A stretch of DNA of 64,000 bases from Littorina saxatilis (GCF_037325665.1 NC_090253.1:44833058-44897057), one strand, 5' to 3'; shown: positions 41,745 to 52,549, numbered from the stretch's first letter. Made by a program: numbers and translations. The notes: a model not told the origin generated them from the letters alone.

Positions 41745-42517
41745 CATGATGTCAATGTGTGCAGATTGCATTGTCAATTTGAGAGTGCTTTGAATAAAGG
41801 AAATAATTTATGACCATTGGGAAATGTCATATGTGTAAATTCTTGCTTGTAGCATTACAATAAGTGAATAACACCATTTATCTAATACAGGTCTATGATA
41901 ACACTTAAACATTTACAGCAATTACCGGGGTATCAAAACACTAGTCAGAGGCTGAGAGCTTTCACAAAACGAACAAGTAAACTGGCTTGAAATTCTGAAC
42001 AGTAAACTTTTATTAATAACCCAGAACCCAGCCACCAACTGACAATTATGAGTTTACCAGTGCAGTGCCACAGTTATTTTCCCCCAAAATTCAGGGTAAT
42101 GCTATGAAAAGTCAGTTCAGTTCCACAACAACAAGAATATTATTATGAGTATCAATAAGTTTGAAATTATTTGCCTGTTCAGTTGTTGGTTACAAATTAA
42201 CAACACACCTATCAAGTGCCTGTTGAAATTCACATCTGCAACACACTTGTGACTGTGTCTCTCCACAACAACAGTTCAATCTAAGTTTCAACACACTAAA
42301 GCGTGGCATCATTGAAAGGGCGTTGCAACTGTATGGCTCTAATAATTATTACTCTGTAACTCAGTCTTTGGGTGAAGTCTTGGTGTTTTGTTTTGCAAGT
42401 CACAGCCACTGTCAACAGATTTCCTTAGTTTTCCTCATGGCTCCGTGCACTTGCAATGCCGCCCTTCCAGTGATGTCACGCTTTAGGTCAGTGCCTACGT
42501 GTTTAATCATCATTTTG
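41745..42517. other. no feature seen inside the 4.65-kb element
   Basis: This is AT-rich sequence. On the minus strand it lies downstream of the hAT C-terminal codons and may be their 3' flank. Confidence 0.4.
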
Positions 42518-42661
42518 TTAGGCCAGTCTCTCCACTGAGAGTCGGTTCCTTAGCTTTGACTTCCCCCGGTTCTGTTGACTAAAGCCTCTCTCACAGGGTA
42601 CAGAAGTGATTGGAATGGTCAAGAGAATGTCACCAAAAATGCTAAAATCAGGTATCGCAAA
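42518..42661 (-). pseudogene. hAT transposase C-terminal dimerisation segment
   Basis: The minus strand reads FAIPDFSIFGDILLTIPITS then VPCERGFSQQNRGKSKLRNR and LSVERLA and stop. The order IP-TSV-CERGFS-QN-K-RNRLS-E is the signature of the hAT C-terminal dimerisation domain, especially in ZNF862-like members. Further upstream on this strand the frame contains a stop, and no DDE core was found. It is therefore a remnant, in an element whose ends also look hAT-like. Confidence 0.65.
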
Positions 42662-43336
42662 AATGCAAACGTCAAAGTTCGTTGTTTTGGATCAACTGCA
42701 ACAGGCTTTCTTGGTCGTGGCCTTTTCAAACACAAAGTCAGTGACAAAACTGATCGTCTGCAAACTTGCACGCTCGCGGTCTTCGCGGAACCAACAGAAC
42801 CGAAAATAGCGGAGGGGAAGTAACTCTGGTCACGCTGACAGCGCCGACTTCCCGGAGACAGTAAAACACGTGTCGAGATCGCCGGTGAAGCTTTCCGAAA
42901 TTAGTCTCCCGCGAAAAAAAAAACCCAAAAAAACCTCGAGCGTCGCATAACCAGTCGTACCGTTTGTAAAACGATCAAAGTCATACCCTTTTTCCCTTCA
43001 AGTCGTACGTTATTATACCTCTTGGCAAAATAATTGTTACTTACCGACACCCTTTCAAAGAGCGTCTCGTACGTGATTTGGGGGGGTCAGAGGGTATAAT
43101 ACCTCCAATTTTACGTGATGTGGAACCCTGCAAAATATTTTATTGTGTATGATTTTTTTTATCCAGATACTTGCGGCAAAAATGGACTACTACCCTCATT
43201 ACACCAGAGGTAGGAGGATGTGTGGTCCTCATGGCTTTACGCAATAATTCAGGTAAGAAAAGCTAAGACAAAAACTTGCATGAATTATTTCCAGTTAATC
43301 AAAGTGACTACCTTAACCTTTAGCCTGCCCTTCAGA

Positions 43337-43398
43337 GCCAAAATGAAGTATTGCCAGTCATATTATCATAATTATGACTGGCAATACTTCATTTTGGC
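43337..43398. repeat. perfect 25-bp-arm palindrome (unit 1)
   Basis: The arms at 43337-43361 and 43374-43398 are exact reverse complements (GCCAAAATGAAGTATTGCC...). The loop of 12 bases is ATTATCATAATT. The palindrome recurs in each later full unit, where a SINE sits at its left edge. Confidence 0.9.
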
Positions 43399-43562
43399 TT
43401 TATTATGAGTGGACTTACTGCTGTTTGACTTTGGAGGGCAGAGCTAGAATGGACACTTTCCTTCGTCGCTTTGATGCGGATGTAATGCCTTCACTACGGT
43501 TCTTGCCAGACACAGCTTTTTGATCTGATGAGGCCCCCACCTGTTCAATTACACATTAAGTG

Positions 43563-43733
43563 ATTAACATGCTTCCATTTGAAACTTCGAAGTCTTCATC
43601 GGGGATTGACGCCCGACAAAAGCTAATTGAAGCCCGACGGAGCGAAGCGACGGAGGGCTTCAATTACTTTAGACTTTGGGAGGGCGTCAATCCACGATGA
43701 AGACCGAGAAGTTTCAAATGGAAGCATGTTAAT
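43563..43733. mobile_element. foldback element (unit 1)
   Basis: Inverted arms of about 70 bp start ATTAACATGCTTCCATTTG and end CAAATGGAAGCATGTTAAT, with some mismatches. Inner segments GATTGACGCCC and GGGCGTCAATC pair as well. Total length is about 171 bp. It recurs in units 2-4, and its right arm alone remains in unit 5. It looks like a MITE carried along by the array. Confidence 0.8.
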
Positions 43734-44265
43734 GTTATTGTAATTGAATGTCAGTGTTACAGAAGTTCAGCCACTGGTCATGGAAAATTAAAGTGTATTT
43801 ATTGGTAAGGGAATTTGATAAACTTTTATGGGTTGATCTATGAACATTCCAGATGAAAGTCTTTAAACCGAGTCAAAATTGATGTGAACAAAAACATTCA
43901 TTACTACAAAATTCTTCAAGTTCAACCTAATAAAACAAAAACCAGCACCCCTTTGTCACATTTGTGTTGGGAACACACTGACCACTAGCAATATCTGCAA
44001 CTTGATAAGATGGTCACATGGGGGGGGGGGGGGGGGTGGACATGCACGTTGAGGCAACACAAAATATTTTTTTGTGTATGCTTTTTTTATCCAGATACTT
44101 GCGGCAAAAATGGACTACTACCCTCATTACACCAGAGGTAGGAGGATGAGTGGTCCTCATGGCTTTACGCAATAATTCAGGTAAGAAAAGCTAAGACAAA
44201 AACTTGCATGAATTATTTCCAGTTAATCAAAGTGACTACCTTTAGCCTGCCCTTCAAAGCCAAAA

Positions 44266-44573
44266 ACCGGCACGGTTGGCCTAGTGGTAAGGCGTCCGCC
44301 CCGTGATCGGGAGGTCGTGGGTTCGAACCCCGGCCGGGTCATACCTAAGACTTTAAAATTGGCAATCTAGTGGCTGCTCCGCCTGGCATCTGGCATTATG
44401 GGGTTAGTGCTAAGCCTGGTTGGTCCGGTGTCAGAATAATGTGACAGGGTGAGACATGAAGCCTGTGCTGCGACTTCTGTCTTGTGTGTGGCGCACGTTA
44501 TATGTCAAAGCAGCACCGCCTTGATATGGCCCTTCGTGGTCGGCTGGGCGTTAAGCAAACAAACAAACAAAAA
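44266..44573 (+). mobile_element. tRNA-derived SINE, array unit 2 (type A)
   Basis: The head GGCCTAGTGGTAAGGCGTCC has an A box and GGTCGTGGGTTCGAACCCC a B box. The tail is GTTAAGCAAACAAACAAAC. The 12-bp target copies TCAAAGCCAAAA flank it. Unit 1 has the same site without the SINE, so the insertion preceded amplification of units 2-5. Type A variants include GGCATCTGGC and GTGACAGGGTG. Confidence 0.93.
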
Positions 44574-45505
44574 TCAAAGCCAAAATGAAGTATTGCCAGT
44601 CATATTATCATAATTATGACTGGCAATACTTCATTTTGGCTTTATTATGAGTGGACTTACTGCTGTTTGACTTTAGAGGGCAGAGCTAGAATGGACACTT
44701 TCCTTCGTCGCTTTGATGCGGATGTAATGCCTTCACTACGGTTCTTGCCAGACACAGCTTTTTGATCTGATGAGGCCCCCACCTGTTCAGTTACACATTA
44801 AGTGATTAACATGCTTCCATTTGAAACTTCGAAGTCTTCATCGGGGATTGACGCCCGACAAAAGCTAATTGAAGCCCGACAGAGCGAAGCGACGGAGGGC
44901 TTCAATTACTATAGACTTTGGGAGGGCGTCAATCCACGATGAAGACCGAGAAGTTTCAAATGGAAGCATGTTAATGTTATTGTAATTGAATGTCAGTGTT
45001 ACAGAAGTTCAGCCACTGGTCATGGAAAATTAAAGTGTATTTATTGGTAAGGGAATTTGATAAACTTTTATGGGTTGATCTATGAACATTCCAGATGAAA
45101 GTCTTTAAACCGAGTCAAAATTGATGTGAACAAAAACATTCATTACTACAAAATTCTTCAAGTTCAACCTAATAAAACAAAAACCAGCACCCCTTTGTCA
45201 CATTTGTGTTGGGAACACACTGACCACTAGCAATATCTGCAACTTGATAAGATGGTCACATGGGGGAGGGGGGGGTGGACATGCACGTTGAGGCAACACA
45301 AAATATTTTATTGTGTATGCTTTTTTTTATCCAGATACTTGCGGCAAAAATGGACTACTACCCTCATTACACCAGAGGTAGGAGGATGAGTGGTCCTCAT
45401 GGCTTTACGCAATAATTCAGGTAAGAAAAGCTAAGACAAAAACTTGCATGAATTATTTCCAGTTAATCAAAGTGACTACCTTTAGCCTGCCCTTCAAAGC
45501 CAAAA

Positions 45506-45813
45506 ACCGGCACGGTTGGCCTAGTGGTAAGGCGTCCGCCCCGTGATCGGGAGGTCGTGGGTTCGAACCTCGGCCGGGTCATACCTAAGACTTTAAAATT
45601 GGCAATCTAGTGGCTGCTCCGCCTGGCGTCTGGCATTATGGGGTTAGTGCTAGGCCTGGTTGGTCCGGTGTCAGAATAATGTGACTGGGTGAGACATGAA
45701 GCCTGTGCTGCAACTTCTGTCTTGTGTGTGGCGCACGTTATATGTCAAAGCAGCACCGCCCTGATATGGCCCTTCGTGGTCGGCTGGGCGTTAAGCAAAC
45801 AAACAAACAAAAA
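45506..45813 (+). mobile_element. tRNA-derived SINE, array unit 3 (type B)
   Basis: Same insertion and same target copies as in unit 2. Type B variants are GGCGTCTGGC, CTAGGCCTGG, GTGACTGGGTG and CTGCAACTTC. Confidence 0.93.
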
Positions 45814-46745
45814 TCAAAGCCAAAATGAAGTATTGCCAGTCATATTATCATAATTATGACTGGCAATACTTCATTTTGGCTTTATTATGAGTGGACTTAC
45901 TGCTGTTTGACTTTAGAGGGCAGAGCTAGAATGGACACTTTCCTTCGTCGCTTTGATGCGGATGTAATGCCTTCACTACGGTTCTTGCCAGACACAGCTT
46001 TTTGATCTGATGAGGCCCCCACCTGTTCAGTTACACATTAAGTGATTAACATGCTTCCATTTGAAACTTCAAAGTCTTCATCGGGGATTGACGCCCGACA
46101 AAAGCTAATTGAAGCCCGACGGAGCGAAGCGACGGAGGGCTTCAATTACTTTAGACTTTGGGAGGGCGTCAATCCACGATGAAGACCGAGAAGTTTCAAA
46201 TGGAAGCATGTTAATGTTATTGTAATTGAATGTCAGTGTTACAGAAGTTCAGCCACTGGTCATGGAAAATTAAAGTGTATTTATTGGTAAGGGAATTTGA
46301 TAAACTTTTATGGGTTGATCTATGAACATTCCAGATGAAAGTCTTTAAACCGAGTCAAAATTGATGTGAACAAAAACATTCATTACTACAAAATTCTTCA
46401 AGTTCAACCTAATAAAACAAAAACCAGCACCCCTTTGTCACATTTGTGTTGGGAACACACTGACCACTAGCAATATCTGCAACTTGATAAGATGGTCACA
46501 TGGGGGGGGGGGGGGTGGACATGCACGTTGAGGCAACACAAAATATTTTGTTGTGTATGCTTTTTTTTATCCAGATACTTGCGGCAAAAATGGACTACTA
46601 CCCTCATTACACCAGAGGTAGGAGGATGAGTGGTCCTCATGGCTTTACGCAATAATTCAGGTAAGAAAAGCTAAGACAAAAACTTGCATGAATTATTTCC
46701 AGTTAATCAAAGTGACTACCTTTAGCCTGCCCTTCAAAGCCAAAA

Positions 46746-47053
46746 ACCGGCACGGTTGGCCTAGTGGTAAGGCGTCCGCCCCGTGATCGGGAGGTCGTGG
46801 GTTCGAACCCCGGCCGGGTCATACCTAAGACTTTAAAATTGGCAATCTAGTGGCTGCTCCGCCTGGCATCTGGCATTATGGGGTTAGTGCTAAGCCTGGT
46901 TGGTCCGGTGTCAGAATAATGTGACAGGGTGAGACATGAAGCCTGTGCTGCGACTTCTGTCTTGTGTGTGGCGCACGTTATATGTCAAAGCAGCACCGCC
47001 TTGATATGGCCCTTCGTGGTCGGCTGGGCGTTAAGCAAACAAACAAACAAAAA
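46746..47053 (+). mobile_element. tRNA-derived SINE, array unit 4 (type A)
   Basis: Carries the type A variants of unit 2, including CTAAGCCTGG and CTTGATATGG. The foldback of this unit also matches unit 2 (GACAGAGCG, ACTATAGAC). Confidence 0.93.
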
Positions 47054-47992
47054 TCAAAGCCAAAATGAAGTATTGCCAGTCATATTATCATAATTATGAC
47101 TGGCAATACTTCATTTTGGCTTTATTATGAGTGGACTTACTGCTGTTTGACTTTAGAGGGCAGAGCTAGAATGGACACTTTCCTTCGTCGCTTTGATGCG
47201 GATGTAATGCCTTCACTACGGTTCTTGCCAGACACAGCTTTTTGATCTGATGAGGCCCCCACCTGTTCAGTTACACATTAAGTGATTAACATGCTTCCAT
47301 TTGAAACTTCGAAGTCTTCATCGGGGATTGACGCCCGACAAAAGCTAATTGAAGCCCGACAGAGCGAAGCGACGGAGGGCTTCAATTACTATAGACTTTG
47401 GGAGGGCGTCAATCCACGATGAAGACCGAGAAGTTTCAAATGGAAGCATGTTAATGTTATTGTAATTGAATGTCAGTGTTACAGAAGTTCAGCCACTGGT
47501 CATGGAAAATTAAAGTGTATTTATTGGTAAGGGAATTTGATAAACTTTTATGGGTTGATCTATGAACATTCCAGATGAAAGTCTTTAAACCGAGTCAAAA
47601 TTGATGTGAACAAAAACATTCATTACTACAAAATTCTTCAAGTTCAACCTAATAAAACAAAAACCAGCACCCCTTTGTCACATTTGTGTTGGGAACACAC
47701 TGACCACTAGCAATATCTGCAACTTGATAAGATGGTCACATGGGGGAGGGGGGGGGGGGGGGTGGACATGCACGTTGAGGCAACACAAAATATTTTATTG
47801 TGTATGCTTTTTTTTATCCAGATACTTGCGGCAAAAATGGACTACTACCCTCATTACACCAGAGGTAGGAGGATGAGTGGTCCTCATGGCTTTACGCAAT
47901 AATTCAGGTAAGAAAAGCTAAGACAAAAACTTGCATGAATTATTTCCAGTTAATCAAAGTGACTACCTTTAGCCTGCCCTTCAAAGCCAAAA

Positions 47993-48300
47993 ACCGGCAC
48001 GGTTGGCCTAGTGGTAAGGCGTCTGCCCCGTGATCGGGAGGTCGTGGGTTCGAACCTCGGCCGGGTCATACCTAAGACTTTAAAATTGGCAATCTAGTGG
48101 CTGCTCCGCCTGGCGTCTGGCATTATGGGGTTAGTGCTAGGCCTGGTTGGTCCGGTGTCAGAATAATGTGACTGGGTGAGACATGAAGCCTGTGCTGCAA
48201 CTTCTGTCTTGTGTGTGGCGCACGTTATATGTCAAAGCAGCACCGCCCTGATATGGCCCTTCGTGGTCGGCTGGGCGTTAAGCAAACAAACAAACAAAAA
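47993..48300 (+). mobile_element. tRNA-derived SINE, array unit 5 (type B)
   Basis: Carries the type B variants of unit 3. Just after it the unit is deleted from the middle of the palindrome to the right arm of the foldback, which ends the array. Confidence 0.93.
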
Positions 48301-48448
48301 TCAAAGCCAAAATGAAGTATTGCCAGTCATATTATCATAATGGCGAAGCGACGGAGGGCTTCAATTACTTTAGACTGGGAGGGCGTCAATCCACGATGAA
48401 GACCGAGAAGTTTCAAATGGAAGCATGTTAATGTTATTGTAATTGAAT

Positions 48449-48868
48449 CTGACGACAATCTCTTTCCTGCTTTCATGCGGTTGTAAACAGACAGAATTGG
48501 TTCTGTTCTGTTCACACACTACTTTCAGTCCACCTACCTGCAAGGGTCAAGTCCCAAGAAATGTCTCTGTATTCCTATCGTATCACTCTGCTCCTGTTTT
48601 GTTTTCTTTCACACACATTTTCCCTTCTTTTTTGACGGTTTTCTGGACAGCAAACTCTAAAACAAATTCTTTTCATCACAAAAGCGATCTTTGGAATTGA
48701 CTGACGTAGTCCGGAAGAATTCATGCATTAACTTACGTCACGTACTCAACGTCATCACTTCGCATACCTTATGGTCTCGGTATTTCGTTGGCCTTCATAT
48801 TTCCTACTTGTAAAATGACCCTCAAAGCTAACCGAGACTAGTTGAGGCTGTATCAATACGCCTCGCCA
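48449..48868. other. no feature seen
   Basis: This stretch lies between the array and the interleaved inverted repeats. No coding or repeat structure was recognised. Confidence 0.4.
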
Positions 48869-49220
48869 GCAGGTTGTTAATGGATTTTTTAGCGAGTGGT
48901 TATCGACAATTGTAATACAATCAAGTTTGCGTTTTAATGAAACAGATCCTGTGATTGGTCAGAATGTCCCAACTCATTACAAATTACCGGTGACTAATTG
49001 TCGATAGCCACTAGCTAAAAAATTCATTAACAACCTGCTCCGCACACTCGTGAATTACCAAGAGGCTGCAAATACCCACTCGTGGTTTATTTTCCACTAA
49101 TCAACTCGTGGTCATTGTTTAAGCTCTATTTAATGACCGGTAATTTTTAATGAGTTGGGGCATTCTGACCAATCACAGGATCTGTTTCATTAAAACGCAA
49201 ACTTGATTGAATTACAATTA
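48869..49220. repeat. interleaved inverted repeats
   Basis: Two inverted pairs are interlocked. Arm 1 (48869-48914, AGCAGGTTGTTAATGG) pairs with about 48993-49041. Arm 2 (about 48908-48990, with CAATCAAGTTTGCG and CTGTGATTGGTCAG) pairs with about 49138-49220. The order is therefore 1-2-1'-spacer-2'. The sequence is non-coding. Confidence 0.8.
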
Positions 49221-49411
49221 ACATTAACCAGAAAAGCCTTTTAACATATGATAATTATAAGAATAACTTTGAATGTAATTAGAAAATTGTTTGCCATTTG
49301 AAGAATATTCATACCATAAGACTAAATTGTTGAAAAGTGTCAAATGTACTGAAAGTAGATGGCTTTGTCAACTGACCATAAATACAATTGGTTCTTGTGC
49401 CTGTTGTATAG

Positions 49412-49558
49412 GAGCACCTGAAAGAGAAGGAACAATGGAACAGAAAGTACCAGCAGGAGGTCGACAGTCTGTCATTCCGCAACTAGCAGCTGTCCAAACG
49501 AGTTGTGGTACTGCAAGAGGAGCTGGAGGCCGTCGAGTCACAGAAGAAAAAACACAAG
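49412..49558 (+). pseudogene. PPP1R21-like coiled-coil exon with an internal stop
   Basis: Between acceptor TTGTATAG and donor AAG/GTTGGC a 147-base exon reads EHLKEKEQWNRKYQQEVDSL, SFRN, TAG, QLSKRVVVLQEELEAVESQK then KKHK. This resembles the N-terminal coiled coil of PPP1R21 (KLRAQ), where Gln is expected at the stop (CAG to TAG). Both splice sites are good and the length is a multiple of three. No other exon of that gene was found. It may be a duplicated exon, or part of a decaying copy. Confidence 0.65.
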
Positions 49559-50109
49559 GTTGGCACATTTCTTTAAAGCAGTAAAGCGGTAATCAAGACA
49601 CCAGCATTGACTTGACAGATACAGATTTCCTCTTCGTTGAATAGGGTTGAAGGCATGGCTATCATATTCCTTGGTGGTGGCAATTCCGTTCAATATGTTT
49701 TTGTAACGTCGTGAAATATATACTTTTCCCATAAAACTAAAAGCTTAGTGTTACTGCGACTTCATTTTATCATACTTATTTTCATAGTGTGGCATTTTTC
49801 GGTTCTCGTCTTTGTTTTGCCAATACATTAACCTTTACTTTAATTGTTTAAAGTTTTAACAAAAACTTACAATGGTAGGAACCCAAGAAAAAGTCCACCC
49901 CTCTGCTTTTTGAATGTAATCTATACCTGACTAAGTTTCAAATGTACATTAGTATTAGATAGGCCATGAAGCCTGTAAATGCCCCTTCTTGATCTTGTGA
50001 TCATTTTATTGCTATTTATAGTACAGAAAAGGGAACCCGTAAGATTTTGCCATATTTTGTACTCTTGATTTTCTAAATTACGATTGATACGGTCTGTGGA
50101 AAAAAAGAG
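49559..50109. other. no feature seen
   Basis: AT-rich sequence between the PPP1R21-like exon and the segmental duplication. Nothing is supported. Confidence 0.4.
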
Positions 50110-50419
50110 AAATAATTCCTAGACTTCTTGCGTTTCTACTTTCGGTTCACTCAGTTAGTGTAAAAAAACAACCTGTTACTATGGCCATTTTGAATCTCGT
50201 ATGAAGTGACTAAACGAGATCAGTTGCGTTGATCAGCTCAAAGCGTGGAAAGCTCAATTTTTATCATGCAAAAACAACAACAAAGAGGTGGATCCTCAGC
50301 AGGAGCAAAGAAAAAGGCTGTTCGGGAACAGGAATTCCTTTCAACGTATGTTTTCCAAGTTTGACATCGATAGACACTGCATGTCAAAGCTAGACTCATA
50401 GGGATCCTGAAATTGACAA

Positions 50420-50764
50420 CACCAAGAAAAGCCGCTGCCAGCATGAGGAGCATCACAGACTTTGTCTTTTGCAAAAGATCTACCCGAGGAACAGGGTGCA
50501 GTACATGCCAAAGCGATGTTATCCGAGCTGATAGTGAAAATGAATTTGTCATTGAGCACAGCAGATGTGATTTTACAAGCTGTCAAAAGTGTGTTTCCTG
50601 TCTTAAACATCGCGCAGAAGTCTAAGTGTTCAGGCTGCAAGAAGGCTACAGCAATGATGAAACAGATGTCTAATGACATTAGGTCTTCTCTTAAAGAAAA
50701 AATCAACAAAGATTTCCATCTTTTTTTTTTATCAATGACGGTGTGTGCAGCATGTTTGAAATGA
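50420..50764 (+). pseudogene. hAT-like N-terminal exon fragment
   Basis: The translation gives KAAASMRSITDFV and, after a frame change, SFAKDLPEEQGAVHAKAMLS, LIVKMNLSLSTADVILQAVK, SVFPVLNIAQKSKCS then KKATAMMKQMSND. The pattern of N-L-STAD...FP--NIA--...-KATA resembles the conserved start of hAT-type proteins, compare HNLPFSSAD at 36.55 kb. It is absent from copy 2 of the duplication, so it was inserted into copy 1 or lost from copy 2. Confidence is modest. Confidence 0.4.
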
Positions 50765-50930
50765 ATGATTAAAAGTTATGTGGAGTACTCTCATTTTTCT
50801 GAAAATGCACGTAGCTTTTTTTTTGTTAAACTCCATGGCAAAATTGAGGTCCCCAGGTCTGTATTACAATATATATATATATGCAACACATGCTTCTATC
50901 AGTTAAAAGATATGATTTGTTTTTTATCAG

Positions 50931-51580
50931 CCTCATCTGGAGATGTACTGGTACCTCAGGCCTCATCTGGAGATGTACCAGTATTGCCAGCCTCATCTGG
51001 AGATGTACAAGTATTGCCAGCCTCGTCTGGAGATGTACTAGTATCACAAGCCTTATCTGGAGATGTACCAGTATCACCAGCCTCATCTGGAGATGTACCG
51101 CCATCACCAGCCTCATCTGGAGATTTACCAGTATCACCAGCCTTATCTGGATATGTACCAGTTTCACCAGTCTTATCTGGACATGTACCAGTATCACCAG
51201 CCTCATCTGGAGATGTACCGCTATCACCAGCCTTATCTGGAGATGTACTGATACCACCAACCTCATCTGGAGATGTACCGCTATCACCAGCCTTATCTGA
51301 AAATGTACCGATACCACCAGCCTCATCTGGAGATGTACCGCTATCACCAGCCTCATCTGGAGATGTACCGCTATCATCAGCCTCATCTGGAGATGTACCG
51401 CTATCACCAGTCTTATCTGGAAATGTACCGATACCACCAGCCTCATCTGGAAATGTACCGATACCACCAGCCTTATCTGGAGATGTACTGATACCACCAG
51501 CCTCATCTGGAGATGTACCGCTACCAAAAGCCTCATCTGGAAATGTACCGATACCACCAGCCTCATTTGGAGATGAACAG
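50931..51580 (+). CDS. minisatellite exon X1 (about 22 x ASSGDVPxSP)
   Basis: Between acceptor TTTTTTATCAG and donor GAACAG/GTACGA lies a 650-base exon made almost wholly of 30-bp units. Each codes ten residues, ASSGDVPLSP or close variants. The frame is open throughout, starts in phase 1 and ends in phase 0, which fits exon Y1. The product would be a long disordered Ser/Pro/Asp-rich stretch. Because 30 is a multiple of three, other frames are also open. I choose this frame because of the splice phases and its match to X2. Confidence 0.6.
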
Positions 51581-51648
51581 GTACGAAAAGCATTGTGATT
51601 TTGAACTTACTCACGGGTTACCTCCATTATGAAATTGACCGTTTTTGT

Positions 51649-51703
51649 TTGTTTATTTGTTGCTTAACGTCCAGCCGACTACGCAGAGCCATATCAGGAC
51701 GAA
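51649..51703 (-). mobile_element. SINE 3'-end fragment
   Basis: The plus strand reads TGTTGCTTAACGTCCAGCCG and GAGCCATATCAGGAC, the reverse of the 3' end of the SINE family seen in the 44-48 kb array. The head is missing. Confidence 0.7.
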
Positions 51704-51797
51704 AATTGACCGCTTTTATTTTTTAAACTTTCCAGGAAATGGGATTTAGCCACCTCTAGGTCGATGTTGTCAGTCTAATGAAATTGGAGAAAAGGCA

Positions 51798-52230
51798 CCA
51801 ATGGGTGGCCGAGTGGTAACGCACTTGCGCTCGGAAGTGAGTTCGACCCTGTGTCAGGGCGTTAGCAATTTTCTCCCCCCTTTCCTAACCTAGGTGGTGG
51901 GTTCAAGTGCTAGTCTTTCGGATGAGACGAAAAACCGAGGTCCCTTCGTGTACACTACATTGGGGTGTGCACGTTAAAGATCCCACGATTGACAAAAGGG
52001 TCTTTCCTGGCAAAATTGTATAGCCATAGATTAAAAAAATGTCCACCAAAATACCCGTGTGACTTTGAATAATAGGCCGTGAACAGTAGGATATGCGCCG
52101 AAATGGCTGCGATCTGCTGGTCGATGTGAATGCGTGATGTATTGTGTAAAAAAAATCCATCTCACACGGCGCCTTGAGTCCGAGTCTGGAGATACGCGCG
52201 CGATATAAGACTTCATATAACCCATACTTG
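51798..52230 (+). mobile_element. tRNA-derived SINE (Ser/Leu-like head)
   Basis: The head reads GTGGCCGAGTGGTAACGC with a B-box-like GTGAGTTCGACCCTG. The body contains GGATGAGACGAAAAACCGAG and GTGCACGTTAAAGATCCC, and the end GCGCGATATAAGACTTCATA. It lies in the intron after X1. Confidence 0.75.
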
Positions 52231-52549
52231 TCGGTCGCCCTATGCCTAAGTGGAATGTTTTGTATAATGGGAGCTTTAGGGCAATATTTGGCTTTAACAC
52301 ACACACACGTACATATATAGATTGGTTGAATTTAGAATAAAAAGAAAGTATGTAAAAGTCACAACATTCTTACACGTACTCGCATTCACTACCAAGAAAC
52401 TGTTAATTTTTAGGATAGTTGGACATTAACTACAGTACCTGTGTAATCCAGAAAAACACACAAGATAAGCACATAATTGAGGCAAGTCAGGACCATTATG
52501 ATGATCTGTGTCAAAAGCATCACATTTATTTTAACACGAATATTTATTG

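Larger units (their letters stand above)
38480..43130. mobile_element. 4.65-kb DNA element with CAGGGTTCC inverted ends
   Basis: The ends are the inverted 12-mers CAGGGTTCCACA (38480-38491) and TGTGGAACCCTG (43119-43130). The target CAAAAT is present on both sides (38474-38479, 43131-43136), and the other array units show the uninterrupted site. Both ends also have GGTATTNATACCCTYT-like motifs just inside. Within it lie a 336-bp tandem repeat, a 131-codon frame, a nested R2 copy and, on the minus strand, a hAT-type C-terminus. The 6-bp duplication is unusual for hAT, which normally makes 8. Confidence 0.8.
38159..48448. repeat. tandem array of about 1.24-kb units
   Basis: Units start at ATGTCAGTGTTACAGAAGTT: unit 1 at 38159 (split by an insertion and resuming at 43137), unit 2 about 43747, unit 3 about 44990, unit 4 about 46230 and unit 5 about 47470. 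Unit 5 is internally shortened and ends near 48448. Each unit has a poly-G run, a perfect 25-bp-arm palindrome and a foldback element. Units 2-5 also carry the same SINE at the same site. No protein-coding frame is evident. Confidence 0.9.

Noticed and set aside
44266-48300. tRNA genes (A and B boxes found repeatedly)
   Set aside because: Each is the head of a 308-bp SINE with target duplications and a CAAA-type tail, not a free tRNA gene.
43000-48500. CRISPR-like array (regular repeats)
   Set aside because: Units are 1.24 kb with carried transposons in a eukaryotic setting; there are no short repeat-spacer units.
50826-51614. 262-codon minus-strand frame of VHLQMRLVVS repeats
   Set aside because: It is a by-product of a 30-bp unit without stops on that strand; splice sites and the X2 paralogue favour the plus-strand frame.
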